A DNA stretch of 64,000 bases from the NCBI GenBank assembly GCA_001897435.1, contig MKSV01000011.1, forward strand, positions 146,270 through 210,269, written 5' to 3'. Source of the stretch: Acidobacteriales bacterium 59-55. Its GTDB lineage: Bacteria > Acidobacteriota > Terriglobia > Terriglobales > Acidobacteriaceae. Below are positions 18,865 to 27,562 of the stretch, piece by piece. The translations under genes were made by a program, and so were the position numbers. The notes beneath the pieces are model-generated. The model saw only the letters and a list, made by a program, of their open reading frames with translations, had not been told where the DNA came from and did no database searches. Within the stretch, counting starts at the first letter, position 1. The number at the start of each line of letters is the position of its first letter.

Positions 18865-18880
18865 TGTGACGACAGTCACA
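18865..18880. promoter_or_regulatory. CRP/FNR-type site TGTGACGACAGTCACA
   Basis: Exact TGTGA and TCACA halves with six-base spacer. It lies in the divergent region between the P2 ATPase (start 124 bp from the centre) and the stress-protein gene (ATG 67 bp from the centre), so it may control both. Confidence 0.72.
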
Positions 18881-18939
18881 GGACTAAGAGAAGATCAGTC
18901 TGTACTGTGTAAAGCATAGATATGGAAAGGTGGCAGACT

Positions 18940-19797
18940 ATGAGTCCCAGCCAGATTATCTTGGCAACTGATTTTTCGCCCGCCTCATCAGCGGCGCGAT
19001 CTATTGCTGGAAGAGTTGCCCGTATATTCAACGCCAAGATCTTGGTTGTGCATGTCTTCCAATATGTTGCTCGCCATCAGTATCAGGTACCGGTCGGCTG
19101 GATGATCGAGGGCATTCGGAGAGATGTTCAACAGAGGATGAGCGAAACCAGAAAGGTCCTCACTGATCTCGGGATCGAAACGGAGGGGATGCTGATCGAG
19201 GATGGATTTCCTTCAGTGGAGATTCTCAATATCCTTCAGTCATACAAGAACCCACTTCTCGTTATGGGAACCCATGCGGTAGGAGGCATGGATCGCTTCC
19301 TCCTTGGATCAACCGCGGAAGAAGTTTTGCGCCAAGCATCGTGCCCTGTCATTACGACAGGGCCACATGTGATTTATAAAGAAAATGATGGTCCGTCCTT
19401 TCATCGCGTGCTCTATGCCACAGATTTCAGTGAGGCATCTCTTGCTGCAGCGCCGTTCGCAGCGATGATTCAAGAATCCTCGTCCGCATCTCTTCGAGTT
19501 CTTCATGTATCAGCCGATCCGGAATTTAATGGCCCGCCTCAAGATCAGAGCTTCGATTTCGTCCGTAGAGCTCTTCATGGTGGCAAAGGCGAAAGCACGG
19601 CACTCACGGCGGAATATATCACTTTACATGGAAGGGATATAAGCCAGGCAATAACAAATGAAGCTGAACGCTATCCCGCGGATCTTCTGATCCTTGGAGT
19701 ACGTCGAGCATCTGCGTATGCCTCGCATCTTGCGCCCCGGTCCGCTTTTCAAGTGATTGCCGCCGCGCCATGCGCTGTCCTAACCATATCTTCATAA
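18940..19797 (+). CDS. Tandem-domain universal stress protein
   Basis: 285 residues with two UspA domains. Domain 1 starts SQIILATDFSPASS and has MGTHAVGGMDRFLLGSTAEEVLRQASCPV, the ATP-binding G-x-x-G-x9-G-S/T signature; domain 2 starts RVLYATDFSEAS and ends SAFQVIAAAPCAVL. An ATG six codons earlier (18922) is in frame, but GGAAAGGTGG lies right before this one, so 18940 is preferred. A P1B ATPase gene follows after 38 bp on the same strand, probably in the same transcript. Confidence 0.92.
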   Translation: MSPSQIILATDFSPASSAARSIAGRVARIFNAKILVVHVFQYVARHQYQVPVGWMIEGIRRDVQQRMSETRKVLTDLGIETEGMLIEDGFPSVEILNILQSYKNPLLVMGTHAVGGMDRFLLGSTAEEVLRQASCPVITTGPHVIYKENDGPSFHRVLYATDFSEASLAAAPFAAMIQESSSASLRVLHVSADPEFNGPPQDQSFDFVRRALHGGKGESTALTAEYITLHGRDISQAITNEAERYPADLLILGVRRASAYASHLAPRSAFQVIAAAPCAVLTISS

Positions 19798-19835
19798 GTG
19801 CGTTTGGCACCGGTTACTGATAGGGAAAGAACGCT

Positions 19836-21701
19836 ATGGGAAACAGGAAAGAGCCACCGTGCCACAATATGAGATTCATGTGGAACCGCATCTCCGTTGC
19901 AGTGTCGTCTCTGGCTATCATTCTGCATCTTCTGCTGCACTATGCATTTCATATCAACGGCAGAGCCTCGACGTTCCCCTTATGGTTCGCAGTGATTGTG
20001 GGCGGGTTGCCGCTGTTATACGATCTTTCCCGGCAAGTGCTCAAACGGCAATTCGGTTCCGATTTTCTGGCAGGGCTTTCGATCATTACGGCCACTCTGC
20101 TGGGAGAACTCCTGGTTGCAACAATTATCGTCCTGATGTTTTCGGGAGGACAGGCGTTAGAGGAATACGCGACCCAGCGCGCATCCTCGGTTTTGAATGC
20201 GCTAGCCAAGCGCATGCCCAACCTGGCTCATCGCGTTATAGATGGCAAGGCGCATGAGATTGCCGTTACTGACATTGCTATCGGTGATCGCCTCATAGTC
20301 TTCCCGCACGAAATATGTCCCGTGGATGGGACCGTTGAATCTGGGACTGGAACGATGGACGAATCTTTTCTGACAGGCGAGCCATTTCGCATGCGCAAAA
20401 TCGCAGGCTCTCAGGTGATCTCCGGCGCGCTGAATGAAGATTTTGCTCTTACGATCGTAGCCGACAAGCGTGCTGTTGATTCACGCTACGCACGCATTAT
20501 GAAGGTAATGCAGACAGCTGAACAGCATCCTCCCCAAATCCGTCGTCTGGCCGATCGGTTAGGTGCTATTTATACGCCGATTGCGGTCGCTGTGGCTTTG
20601 GTCGGATGGTTGATGAGCGGCAGTCCGGAACGGTTTTTGGCTGTCATCGTTATCGCCACACCCTGCCCCCTTCTATTGGCAATTCCCATATCGATCATTG
20701 GCGCTATTTCGCTCTCGGCAAAACGTGGGATTGTCATCAAAAAGCCTGTCGTGCTCGAACAGGTCGGACAGATTCAGACGATGTTCTTCGACAAAACAGG
20801 CACATTGACCCACGGCGAGCCAGTTGTCACCGACACCGTCTGCTTTTCCGACGCCGACCCCATCGATGTCCTTCGCCTGGCAGCAAGTCTCGAGCAGTAT
20901 TCGAAACACCCGCTCGCGACCGCCATCCTTCGCGCTGCCGAAGACAAGGGTGTTGTTCTGCAAAATGTGGAGGACATCAGCGAAAAACCAGGCGAGGGCT
21001 TGACGGGACATGTAGGAGGACAGAAGATCCTCGTCACGGGAAGGCGCAAGCTCCCCTCTGAAATGGTGGCTCTTTTGCCACCGAGCACCTCAGGCATGGA
21101 GTCCATCATCGTTGTAGATGGCCGCCTGTTCGGTCTACTCAGATTTCATGACCGTCCCAGAAAAGAAGGAAAGTCCTTCATTAGCCACCTTAAACCGAAG
21201 CATCATGTGAAGCGCATGATGATCTTGTCCGGAGATCGTGACAGCGAGGTCCAGCATCTTGCCGCGATCGTCGGGATTACAGATGTTCGTTCGAATCTAA
21301 CCCCCGAAGAAAAACTCAAGATCGTGCGCCTCGAAACGGAGAAGGCGCTGACGCTCTTCGTTGGAGATGGTATCAATGATGCGCCCGCGATGATGGCGGC
21401 AACTGTAGGAGTGGCATTCGGTCAGAATAGCGACATCACGGCAGAAGCGGCCGGAGCCGTGATTCTTGAACCTACGCTCGGTAAGCTCGACGAGCTTCTT
21501 CACATCGGAATGCGAATGCGGCGAATCGCGCTCCAAAGCGCGATTGGAGGAATGCTACTGAGTTCACTCGGAATGGTCGCCGCAGCCCTCGGTCTTCTTT
21601 CGCCGCTCGTGGGGGCGATCGGCCAAGAGGTAATTGACTTGCTTGCTGTACTCAATGCGATTCGTGCATCAGTTCCGACAAAAGATCTGCAGGATTTCTA
21701 A
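19836..21701 (+). CDS. P1B-type heavy-metal-translocating ATPase
   Basis: 621 residues. There is no N-terminal metal-binding (HMA) domain. Visible motifs: actuator TGEP, the membrane metal-site motif TPCP in helix 6 region (IATPCPLLLAIP), phosphorylation site DKTGTLTHGEP near 318, the P1B-specific HP dipeptide (SKHPLATAI) near 357, and GDGINDAPAMM near 510. The TPC variant replaces the usual CPC, so substrate preference is open. A ribosome site AGGGAAAG precedes the ATG. It follows a universal stress protein gene and precedes a CRP-type palindrome and an HdeD-like gene, so it belongs to the stress island and not to the metal efflux cluster further along. Confidence 0.92.
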   Translation: MGNRKEPPCHNMRFMWNRISVAVSSLAIILHLLLHYAFHINGRASTFPLWFAVIVGGLPLLYDLSRQVLKRQFGSDFLAGLSIITATLLGELLVATIIVLMFSGGQALEEYATQRASSVLNALAKRMPNLAHRVIDGKAHEIAVTDIAIGDRLIVFPHEICPVDGTVESGTGTMDESFLTGEPFRMRKIAGSQVISGALNEDFALTIVADKRAVDSRYARIMKVMQTAEQHPPQIRRLADRLGAIYTPIAVAVALVGWLMSGSPERFLAVIVIATPCPLLLAIPISIIGAISLSAKRGIVIKKPVVLEQVGQIQTMFFDKTGTLTHGEPVVTDTVCFSDADPIDVLRLAASLEQYSKHPLATAILRAAEDKGVVLQNVEDISEKPGEGLTGHVGGQKILVTGRRKLPSEMVALLPPSTSGMESIIVVDGRLFGLLRFHDRPRKEGKSFISHLKPKHHVKRMMILSGDRDSEVQHLAAIVGITDVRSNLTPEEKLKIVRLETEKALTLFVGDGINDAPAMMAATVGVAFGQNSDITAEAAGAVILEPTLGKLDELLHIGMRMRRIALQSAIGGMLLSSLGMVAAALGLLSPLVGAIGQEVIDLLAVLNAIRASVPTKDLQDF

Positions 21702-21722
21702 AAAAGCGGCGAGGATACGACA

Positions 21723-21738
21723 TGTGATCGAGGTCACA
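21723..21738. promoter_or_regulatory. CRP/FNR-type site TGTGATCGAGGTCACA
   Basis: Exact half sites with six-base spacer, 22 bp after the P1B ATPase stop and centred about 84 bp before the next membrane-protein ATG. Right half is GTCACA, as at most other copies. Confidence 0.72.
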
Positions 21739-21814
21739 GCCCATCAAGCATGTAGGCGTTAGCTTTGTTCGATAGTTATAGCAGGCAGAATAATGCGCTG
21801 AAAGATGCACAGTT

Positions 21815-22414
21815 ATGCAGTACGAACTTAGGCTCCATCGATTGCTTCTAGCTATACTCGCGACAGTCGTCACGGGGGTTGCCCTCCTTTTCTTTTATCT
21901 AAGTTCACACCCTGTTGACGTATGGCTCGAGGCAAGCATATCGCTCATCGTCGTGATTGCTGTCGCTACCGCACTCGTGTACATGGGAGTAGCAGAAGGA
22001 ATTGTGGCCCTTCAATTCGGCATGAGGCACAAGCGGGAATTATTAGGCTATCTCTTGCTTGGCCTGCTCTCGGTTAGTTCCGGCTTATATCTTGCCATAT
22101 CCAAGGTTGAATCTTTGCAGATAATTGCCTTGGTCGTATCACCGCACGCCTTTCTATTTGGGATCGCTGAATTGCGGATATCACGCCATCTACAGCACCA
22201 TCCGAAGCAGCGACGAGCGCTCCTGTTCTTTGGAGCATGTGAGGTTGCGCTTGGACTGGCACTCGTTATAGGTAGCAAGATGTCAACCTACCAAGTGGCT
22301 ACGTTACTAGGCTATGGAGCAGTCATCACCAGCCTGCAATTGCTGGCATTTCTCATCTACCAGTACCGTCGGGCTGAACGTGAAATATCCGGGCGAATAT
22401 TCGATAGAACTTGA
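21815..22414 (+). CDS. HdeD-like multi-helix membrane protein
   Basis: 199 residues with about six transmembrane helices arranged in pairs and a basic stretch (RHLQHHPKQRR) between helices 4 and 5. Overall layout resembles the DUF308/HdeD protein at 13991 but sequence similarity by eye is low, so the family call is tentative. Flanked by CRP-type sites at 21723 (upstream) and 22427 (downstream), and followed by a universal stress protein gene. The ribosome site is weak. Confidence 0.65.
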   Translation: MQYELRLHRLLLAILATVVTGVALLFFYLSSHPVDVWLEASISLIVVIAVATALVYMGVAEGIVALQFGMRHKRELLGYLLLGLLSVSSGLYLAISKVESLQIIALVVSPHAFLFGIAELRISRHLQHHPKQRRALLFFGACEVALGLALVIGSKMSTYQVATLLGYGAVITSLQLLAFLIYQYRRAEREISGRIFDRT

Positions 22415-22426
22415 GCATAGTTTAGT

Positions 22427-22442
22427 TGTGACCTAAATCACC
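22427..22442. promoter_or_regulatory. CRP/FNR-type site TGTGACCTAAATCACC (one mismatch)
   Basis: Left half exact, right half TCACC differs by one base from TCACA. It begins 13 bp after the preceding stop and is centred about 85 bp before the ATG of the next universal stress protein gene. Confidence 0.5.
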
Positions 22443-22519
22443 ATCCGTACTGACGCGAAGCGATAATCTGAGCTTCGATCGTAATTATTAATCGCTATTG
22501 TGGCTTGAGAGGTTTGCTT

Positions 22520-23434
22520 ATGAAATCCAAGGATGCAGCCGCCTTTCCTTCAATCGATCAAGAGTCGCATTTGGCCACAAGCGAAATCACTTTCTCGCGG
22601 ATCCTTATTGCAACTGACTTCTCGAAACCCGCGACCCAGGCTTTGAAGATGGCAATCTTGATCAGCCAGACATTCGGAGCAAAGCTCTACTTAGTACATG
22701 CCGCAACTCCAATCGGATACGGGATCGATCCAGTTCCCATTCCCATCGAAGTACTGAATGCCGACCTGGATACGGATAAGGAACAGATCAATCAACTGGT
22801 ATTGAGCGAGCCTGGGCTCAGCCAGCTAAAGCCCAGCATAACTGTTGCTTATGCTGAAGCGAAAGATCTCATCAATCAAGTCTCGCGCGAAGAGAAAATA
22901 GACCTGATTATTGTGGGGTCTCACGGTGCCAGCGGACTCGAACGGTTGGCTCTGGGATCGGTTGCCGAGGCGGTGTTGCATCAGGCGAGTTGTCCGGTCC
23001 TGATCGTCGGACCACAATGTAAGCCGGAACAATGTCCGTTTCGATCTATTCTGTTTGCGACCGATCTGAAGACGACCGGGCTGCGTGGAGCACAGTATGC
23101 CACAGGGCTTGCAGAACGCTTTCATTCGAAGCTCACTCTTCTTCATGTGATGAAAGAACAACCCATGCCGCACGTCCATCAAGCTGAGCTCATCCAAAAT
23201 CTTCAGGGACTAATTCCTCCGGATGCAGAGTACTGCTGTAAGGCGCGGCTACGTGTCGAGTACGGCAAGGCGGCTGAGGTCATTGCCGCGATTGCCGAAT
23301 CAGAGTCTGCCAGTTTGATCGTCATTGGACTTCAAGAACACCTTCTTGGAGACCACGCTCCTTGGTCAACCGTGGCTCGGGTGACCCGTGAAGTCAAGGC
23401 CGCCGTGCTGGGTGTCCGAGGTCATTACGTTTGA
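22520..23434 (+). CDS. Tandem-domain universal stress protein
   Basis: 304 residues, two UspA domains. Domain 1 (about 25-170) begins FSRILIATDFSKPAT and carries VGSHGASGLERLALGSVAEAVLHQASCPVLIVG, a textbook ATP-binding signature; domain 2 begins RSILFATDLKTTG and ends VTREVKAAVLGVRG with a degenerate nucleotide motif. A TTG five codons upstream is in frame, but GAGAGG places initiation at this ATG. It converges with the membrane-protein/NO-reductase operon on the other strand. Confidence 0.92.
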   Translation: MKSKDAAAFPSIDQESHLATSEITFSRILIATDFSKPATQALKMAILISQTFGAKLYLVHAATPIGYGIDPVPIPIEVLNADLDTDKEQINQLVLSEPGLSQLKPSITVAYAEAKDLINQVSREEKIDLIIVGSHGASGLERLALGSVAEAVLHQASCPVLIVGPQCKPEQCPFRSILFATDLKTTGLRGAQYATGLAERFHSKLTLLHVMKEQPMPHVHQAELIQNLQGLIPPDAEYCCKARLRVEYGKAAEVIAAIAESESASLIVIGLQEHLLGDHAPWSTVARVTREVKAAVLGVRGHYV

Positions 23435-23456
23435 CGTGTATTTCAGAATTGCAAGA

Positions 23457-23975
23457 TCAGTTTGTTTTGTGTTCGGGTGAGAGGGCAGCGGAGAGGCGTA
23501 TGCCGAGCAGTCCGAAGAGAAACAGAATCGCGATAAGGGAAACGCGAGGATAGAAGCTGGGAGTGCGATAGGCTTCGACGGCCAGAATGAGGGTGGCGAG
23601 GGTGAGTAGGGTAAGGGAGATGGCGCGATGAAAGCGCTGCATACCGTACTGTAGGCTCTCTACGCTCTTGCGCTCGATGGTGCGGCCGTTGTTAGAGTCG
23701 GTGCAGGCGGCCTTGCTGGGGCAACTGTTGCAGATGTCGGCAGGAGCACGATAGGTGACGGTTTTTTTGACTGCATCCGAAAAGACCGGGAAAAGGTGCT
23801 GGTCCTGGGGGCACTCCCAAACGTCGCGGTCGGAATGATAGGTAAAGCCAACGGTGCTGATGGTAGCGGAGCGGCGATGTGCGTGGCCAGCCACCAACTC
23901 CAGGAGAAGCGCGATGAAGGCGAGGAAGAGCGCGTATCCCAGGTAGAGGATGAATTCGATGGAAACGCCATGCAT
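23457..23975 (-). CDS. Three-helix membrane protein with a transposase-like Cys-rich domain
   Basis: 172 residues: one N-terminal helix (about 6-28), a soluble Cys-rich middle (about 50-100) with WECPQDQHLF, a YRAPADICNSCPSKAACT block and then ERK, and two C-terminal helices. The middle closely resembles the C-terminal zinc-ribbon-like region of IS1182-type DDE transposases (pattern CPxG...YRA...C..CPL...CT), here mounted on a membrane protein with no DDE core. Function is unknown; metal binding is likely. Start chosen at the ATG preceded by GAGGAGCG inside the end of the NO reductase gene; the longer open frame upstream is antiparallel-frame shadow of that gene. Only 4 bp separate the two genes, so they are co-transcribed. 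Confidence 0.75.
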   Translation of the reverse strand: MHGVSIEFILYLGYALFLAFIALLLELVAGHAHRRSATISTVGFTYHSDRDVWECPQDQHLFPVFSDAVKKTVTYRAPADICNSCPSKAACTDSNNGRTIERKSVESLQYGMQRFHRAISLTLLTLATLILAVEAYRTPSFYPRVSLIAILFLFGLLGIRLSAALSPEHKTN

Positions 23976-23979
23976 GGCT

Positions 23980-26265
23980 TCAGCGCTCCTCAGTTTGGGT
24001 GGCGACCTCGGAGAAGAGGATATCCTGCGGTCCTTGGATCGAGCTGCCTTTCTGCATGTAGCGAACACCGAGCGCGGCGAGGTAAAGCACAGGCAAGGTG
24101 CCCCCGAGAATAAATACGATGTCGCCGGGCATCCGCATCCATTCGAGCACGGCATTGGTATGGTTTCCGATGTAATTCAGGGTGCGGGCGTCGTAGTAGC
24201 TGACGCTGATGGAGTGGTAAAGCTGGAGCACACCGAGAGGAAATAGGGTAGCGAAGACCATCCAGGCGAGACCGAGGTTGAGCGACCAGAAACTGATACG
24301 CGCAGCCTTGTCCGACCAGTGCTTCTCCGGGATGATATAGCGTAGGCAGAAGAGTGCGAGGCCAACCGAGAGCATCCCGTAGACGCCCATCATGGAGGCA
24401 TGAGCGTGGTTTGCAGTGAGCGCTGTACCGATCTCGTAATAAGAGACGATGGGCAGGTTGATGAGGAAGCCGAAGACTCCCGCGCCGAGGAAGTTCCAGA
24501 AGCCGACAGAAGCGAGGAACATGACAGCCCAGTAGTGAGGGAACGGAGTGGAAGACTTTGACTCCTGTGCAATGCCGAGTTGCAGGAAGCTCCAGGCTTC
24601 GAGCGTGAGGATAGTGAGGGGAATGACTTCGGCCGCGGAGAAGAAGGCTCCAAGCGCCATGTGCATCGCAGGCACGCCGGAGAAGTAGACGTGATGCATG
24701 GTGCCAACGATGCCGCCCGCCGAGTAGAGGACAACATCGAGATAGATCATCCGTAGCGCAGTGCGTTCGTGGACGACACCGAGCAGAACGAAGATGTAGG
24801 CGACGAGGACCGTGGTGAAGAGTTCGAGGAAGTCCTCGACCCAGAGATGGACGACCCAGAAGCGCCAGAAATCGGTAGTGGTGAAGTGGTCGCCAGGGTT
24901 GGCCAACAGACCGACGGCGTAAAAGGCAGGGATCGACAGCGCGGAGAAGAAGAAGAGCCAAGGAAGATTGCCGGCAGATTCGGAACGGAGACGGCCGCGA
25001 AGTCCACGATAGAGGATGGCAACCCAGAAGAAGAGTCCGACGATGAGAAGGATCTGCCACAGGCGCCCGAGGTCGAGATACTCGAAGCCCTGATCGCCGA
25101 ACCAACTGCTGATGGTGCGTCCCTGCATTCCGGCGAATTCTCCGAGAAGACTGCCGACAACCACGATGACGAGCGCACCGAGCAAGGCATAGGCAAGCGA
25201 TTTTTGGCCGCGAGGCTCGTGCCCCGTGATCATCGGGACCAGAAAAATGCCCGCGGCAAGGTAGGAGGTAGAGACCCAGAAGATGGAGAGCTGGAGGTGC
25301 CAGGTGCGGACGATGTTATAGGGGAGCCAGCGGCCGAGGTCGATGCCGAAGAAGGTCTGCAGGTCGGCGCGATAGTGTTCGGACGCTCCTCCGAGCATGG
25401 TCTGGACAAGGAACAGCGCGGCCATGACGAAGAAGAACCACGCACACGCATTTTGCGCGGGCGTGAGGACGACGTCGTCGGGGGAGCGGAACGACATGCT
25501 TTGCTGCTCGCGCCCATGCCAGCCCATCATGTTCCATCGGCCAAACATGGCCAGCAGCAGGCCCGTGCCGCCGAGCAAGGCGGCGAGCGAAAGCATGCTC
25601 CATACAATTGCGTCTGCCGTGGCGTGGTTGTTGACCAGCGGTTCGGGCGGCCAATTGTTGGTGTAGGAGTAGTCGTGGCCAGGGCGTGTGGCGGCAGCAG
25701 CCCATGCCGTCCAACTGAAGAAGGCGGTGAGCTGGCGAATCTGTTCGGGGTCGTGGATGACGCTGGGCCGAAGCCCGAATTTAGTGGTGGGTTCACCGAA
25801 GAACGAGGCGTAGTAGGCGCGATTCTGCTCGAAAGCCTGTACCTGGGCGTTGGTGTAGACGAGGACGCCGCTGGACTTGTCGTAGCGATTGGCCTTGAAG
25901 TCCTCGATAGTCTTGCCGCGCGCGATGTCGGAGTTGCCGCCGCCGTACGTTTCAATACTCGACAGCGCAGCACGATGAAGATACTCGGCGGTAAAGTCGG
26001 GGCCAAGATACGCGCCGTGTCCGAAGACGGAGCCGTATTCCATCAGGCCGTTTCGCAGGAAGATGCTTTGGCCGGTCATGACGTCGGCGCGCGTAAAGAG
26101 GACGGCGCCGGTCTCGCTTTTCACGACTTCGGGAATGGGAGGCTCGTCGTTATAGGTGTAGTAGGTGAGTACGCCCATAATGAAGAAGCCGATGATGAGG
26201 ACGATGGCTGCGGCTTGAATCCAGCCGTTGGAGATCATCAGCGGCCGTTTTTCGTTGAGCTGCAT
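23980..26265 (-). CDS. norZ: Quinol-dependent nitric oxide reductase (qNOR)
   Basis: 761 residues. The N-terminal part (about 1-220) has one helix and a periplasmic cytochrome-c-like domain without heme cysteines, as in qNOR. The heme-copper-type core of twelve helices follows, with the heme b/b3 region RTWHLQLSIFW, the VVHLWVEDFLE motif with its His and Glu, the FeB ligand pair in TMHHVYFSG, and the conserved Glu in FSAAEVIPL. The enzyme reduces NO to N2O with quinol electrons. AGGAG lies eight bases before the ATG. It is followed by the Cys-rich membrane protein. Possible upstream operator at 26311-26334. Role here may be NO detoxification, since no nitrite reductase is in the window. Confidence 0.95.
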   Translation of the reverse strand: MQLNEKRPLMISNGWIQAAAIVLIIGFFIMGVLTYYTYNDEPPIPEVVKSETGAVLFTRADVMTGQSIFLRNGLMEYGSVFGHGAYLGPDFTAEYLHRAALSSIETYGGGNSDIARGKTIEDFKANRYDKSSGVLVYTNAQVQAFEQNRAYYASFFGEPTTKFGLRPSVIHDPEQIRQLTAFFSWTAWAAAATRPGHDYSYTNNWPPEPLVNNHATADAIVWSMLSLAALLGGTGLLLAMFGRWNMMGWHGREQQSMSFRSPDDVVLTPAQNACAWFFFVMAALFLVQTMLGGASEHYRADLQTFFGIDLGRWLPYNIVRTWHLQLSIFWVSTSYLAAGIFLVPMITGHEPRGQKSLAYALLGALVIVVVGSLLGEFAGMQGRTISSWFGDQGFEYLDLGRLWQILLIVGLFFWVAILYRGLRGRLRSESAGNLPWLFFFSALSIPAFYAVGLLANPGDHFTTTDFWRFWVVHLWVEDFLELFTTVLVAYIFVLLGVVHERTALRMIYLDVVLYSAGGIVGTMHHVYFSGVPAMHMALGAFFSAAEVIPLTILTLEAWSFLQLGIAQESKSSTPFPHYWAVMFLASVGFWNFLGAGVFGFLINLPIVSYYEIGTALTANHAHASMMGVYGMLSVGLALFCLRYIIPEKHWSDKAARISFWSLNLGLAWMVFATLFPLGVLQLYHSISVSYYDARTLNYIGNHTNAVLEWMRMPGDIVFILGGTLPVLYLAALGVRYMQKGSSIQGPQDILFSEVATQTEER

Positions 26266-26559
26266 TCACTAACTCCTGTTGGTTGACCAGATACTCTCAT
26301 GCAACTTAGCAGTCGGGGTAAATATACGCCGACTTTTGTTTCTCGAGAGAAAAATATGAAATCAATGACCATTCAGCCTTATATTTACCGTTCTGGGATC
26401 TATCGTCGGAACCCGGTGAAAGAAGCACTCCTTCCATCCTCGCTGAGCGCTCGTACTGGCTCTTCGCCAGTCATATCTCCGCAGTCGATACATTCTTTGC
26501 CTGACTATCAGATCAACGACGTCGTATCTCGAGTTGTAGGCACCCAGGCTCAGTCAATG
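26266..26559. promoter_or_regulatory. Upstream region of the NO reductase with a 24-bp dyad at 26311-26334
   Basis: The dyad has arms AGTCGG and CCGACT and inner arms GTA and TAC around an AATA centre, with one mismatched pair. It is centred about 57 bp before the qNOR ATG. On the plus strand it is followed by TTTT, but no plus-strand gene ends here, so an operator is more likely than a terminator. No TGTGA-N6-TCACA site is present here. Confidence 0.45.
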
Positions 26560-27459
26560 TCATATCCCTGGAGAACCAATAGTCATGACAGGACACTCTG
26601 CCAGCGCAAGAACGTTGCTCACGATGCCATCCTCGAATCGTGTCAGCAGACGGGGGCCTTTCTTGGCTCCTAGAACGATCAACTCCGCCTTGACTCGTTT
26701 CGCGGTATCGAGAATTCGTGAAGCAGCCTCTCCATATTCAACGATGCAGTTGGAATAACACCAATCATAGGACAAAGCAGGCACGAGCTTTTCTAGAGCT
26801 GCCTCGAATTTAAGTCGCTGCGCCGAAGCATCAGGACTCGTCCGCCCTGGATGTTGCATGAAGTGGCAGAGGTATATCTTGCCGAGGCTATCCTGTGCCA
26901 ACGCAACTGCTAAGGCAGCTTTTCTAGCGGCATCGGGAGCTAAATCGGTAGCGAAAATAATCGAATCGAAGGAGAAATCGCCATCGGTCGGCTCCTTAAC
27001 ATTCGGCCCGACAGTAAGGACTGGACAAGCCGCATGACGGATCACGCCTTCAGCACAGGAACCAAGGATGAGCTTGATCAATCCACGTCGTGCATGGGTT
27101 CCCAAAATAATAAGATCGGAATCCTGCCCCTCGGCTAAACTGACGATCGACGCTGCCGGATCGCGTGATTCCAGCATTTGAGTCTCGACAAGCACCCCGG
27201 AACTGGAAAAATCATTGGCCAATCGCCTCAAGCTTTCGCTGCTGGCGCGGCGCATCTCAGCAATGGGTTCTCCTACCACCGCACGTTCAGGACGAGATGC
27301 CACCGAAAGATCAATTACATTCGCAAGCGTTACCGCCGACGAAAACCGCTTCGCTACGGCACAGGCATAGTTTGCCGCAACATCAGAAGCCAAAGAGAAG
27401 TCAGTCGCGAGAAGAACACGGTCGATAATCAGGTTTATTTGATCTCCAGTAATGGACAT
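26560..27459 (-). CDS. Tandem-domain universal stress protein, paralogue of 12839-13732
   Basis: 299 residues, two UspA domains. Domain 1 keeps LGTHARRGLIKLILGSCAEGVIRHAACPVLTVGP; domain 2 has GAKKGPRLLTRFEDG and ends ECPVMTIGS. Side by side with the protein at 12839 roughly every second residue agrees, including rare shared segments (SSE/SSESLRRL, DWCY/DWCT, GSCAEG), so the pair is a duplication. GAGGTG lies five bases before the ATG. A CRP-type site is centred about 111 bp upstream, nearly the same distance as for the paralogue. Confidence 0.93.
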   Translation of the reverse strand: MSITGDQINLIIDRVLLATDFSLASDVAANYACAVAKRFSSAVTLANVIDLSVASRPERAVVGEPIAEMRRASSESLRRLANDFSSSGVLVETQMLESRDPAASIVSLAEGQDSDLIILGTHARRGLIKLILGSCAEGVIRHAACPVLTVGPNVKEPTDGDFSFDSIIFATDLAPDAARKAALAVALAQDSLGKIYLCHFMQHPGRTSPDASAQRLKFEAALEKLVPALSYDWCYSNCIVEYGEAASRILDTAKRVKAELIVLGAKKGPRLLTRFEDGIVSNVLALAECPVMTIGSPGI

Positions 27460-27562
27460 AATGCACCTCGATAACTAACGCAAATCCAAAACCAAACGCA
27501 GACGATATCGATACAGTAGCGCACATGGAACACTCACACCTGTGATCAAGTCCATATCCGTA

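Noticed and set aside
24769..26286. A 505-residue plus-strand open frame antisense to the NO reductase gene
   Set aside because: The qNOR protein on the other strand is unmistakable; this frame is low-complexity Glu/Gly/Asp-rich text from codon bias and has no family features.
26299..26673. A 124-residue plus-strand open frame before the NO reductase
   Set aside because: Its 3' half is antisense to a clear universal stress protein and the 5' half shows no family resemblance; the region is better read as regulatory DNA.
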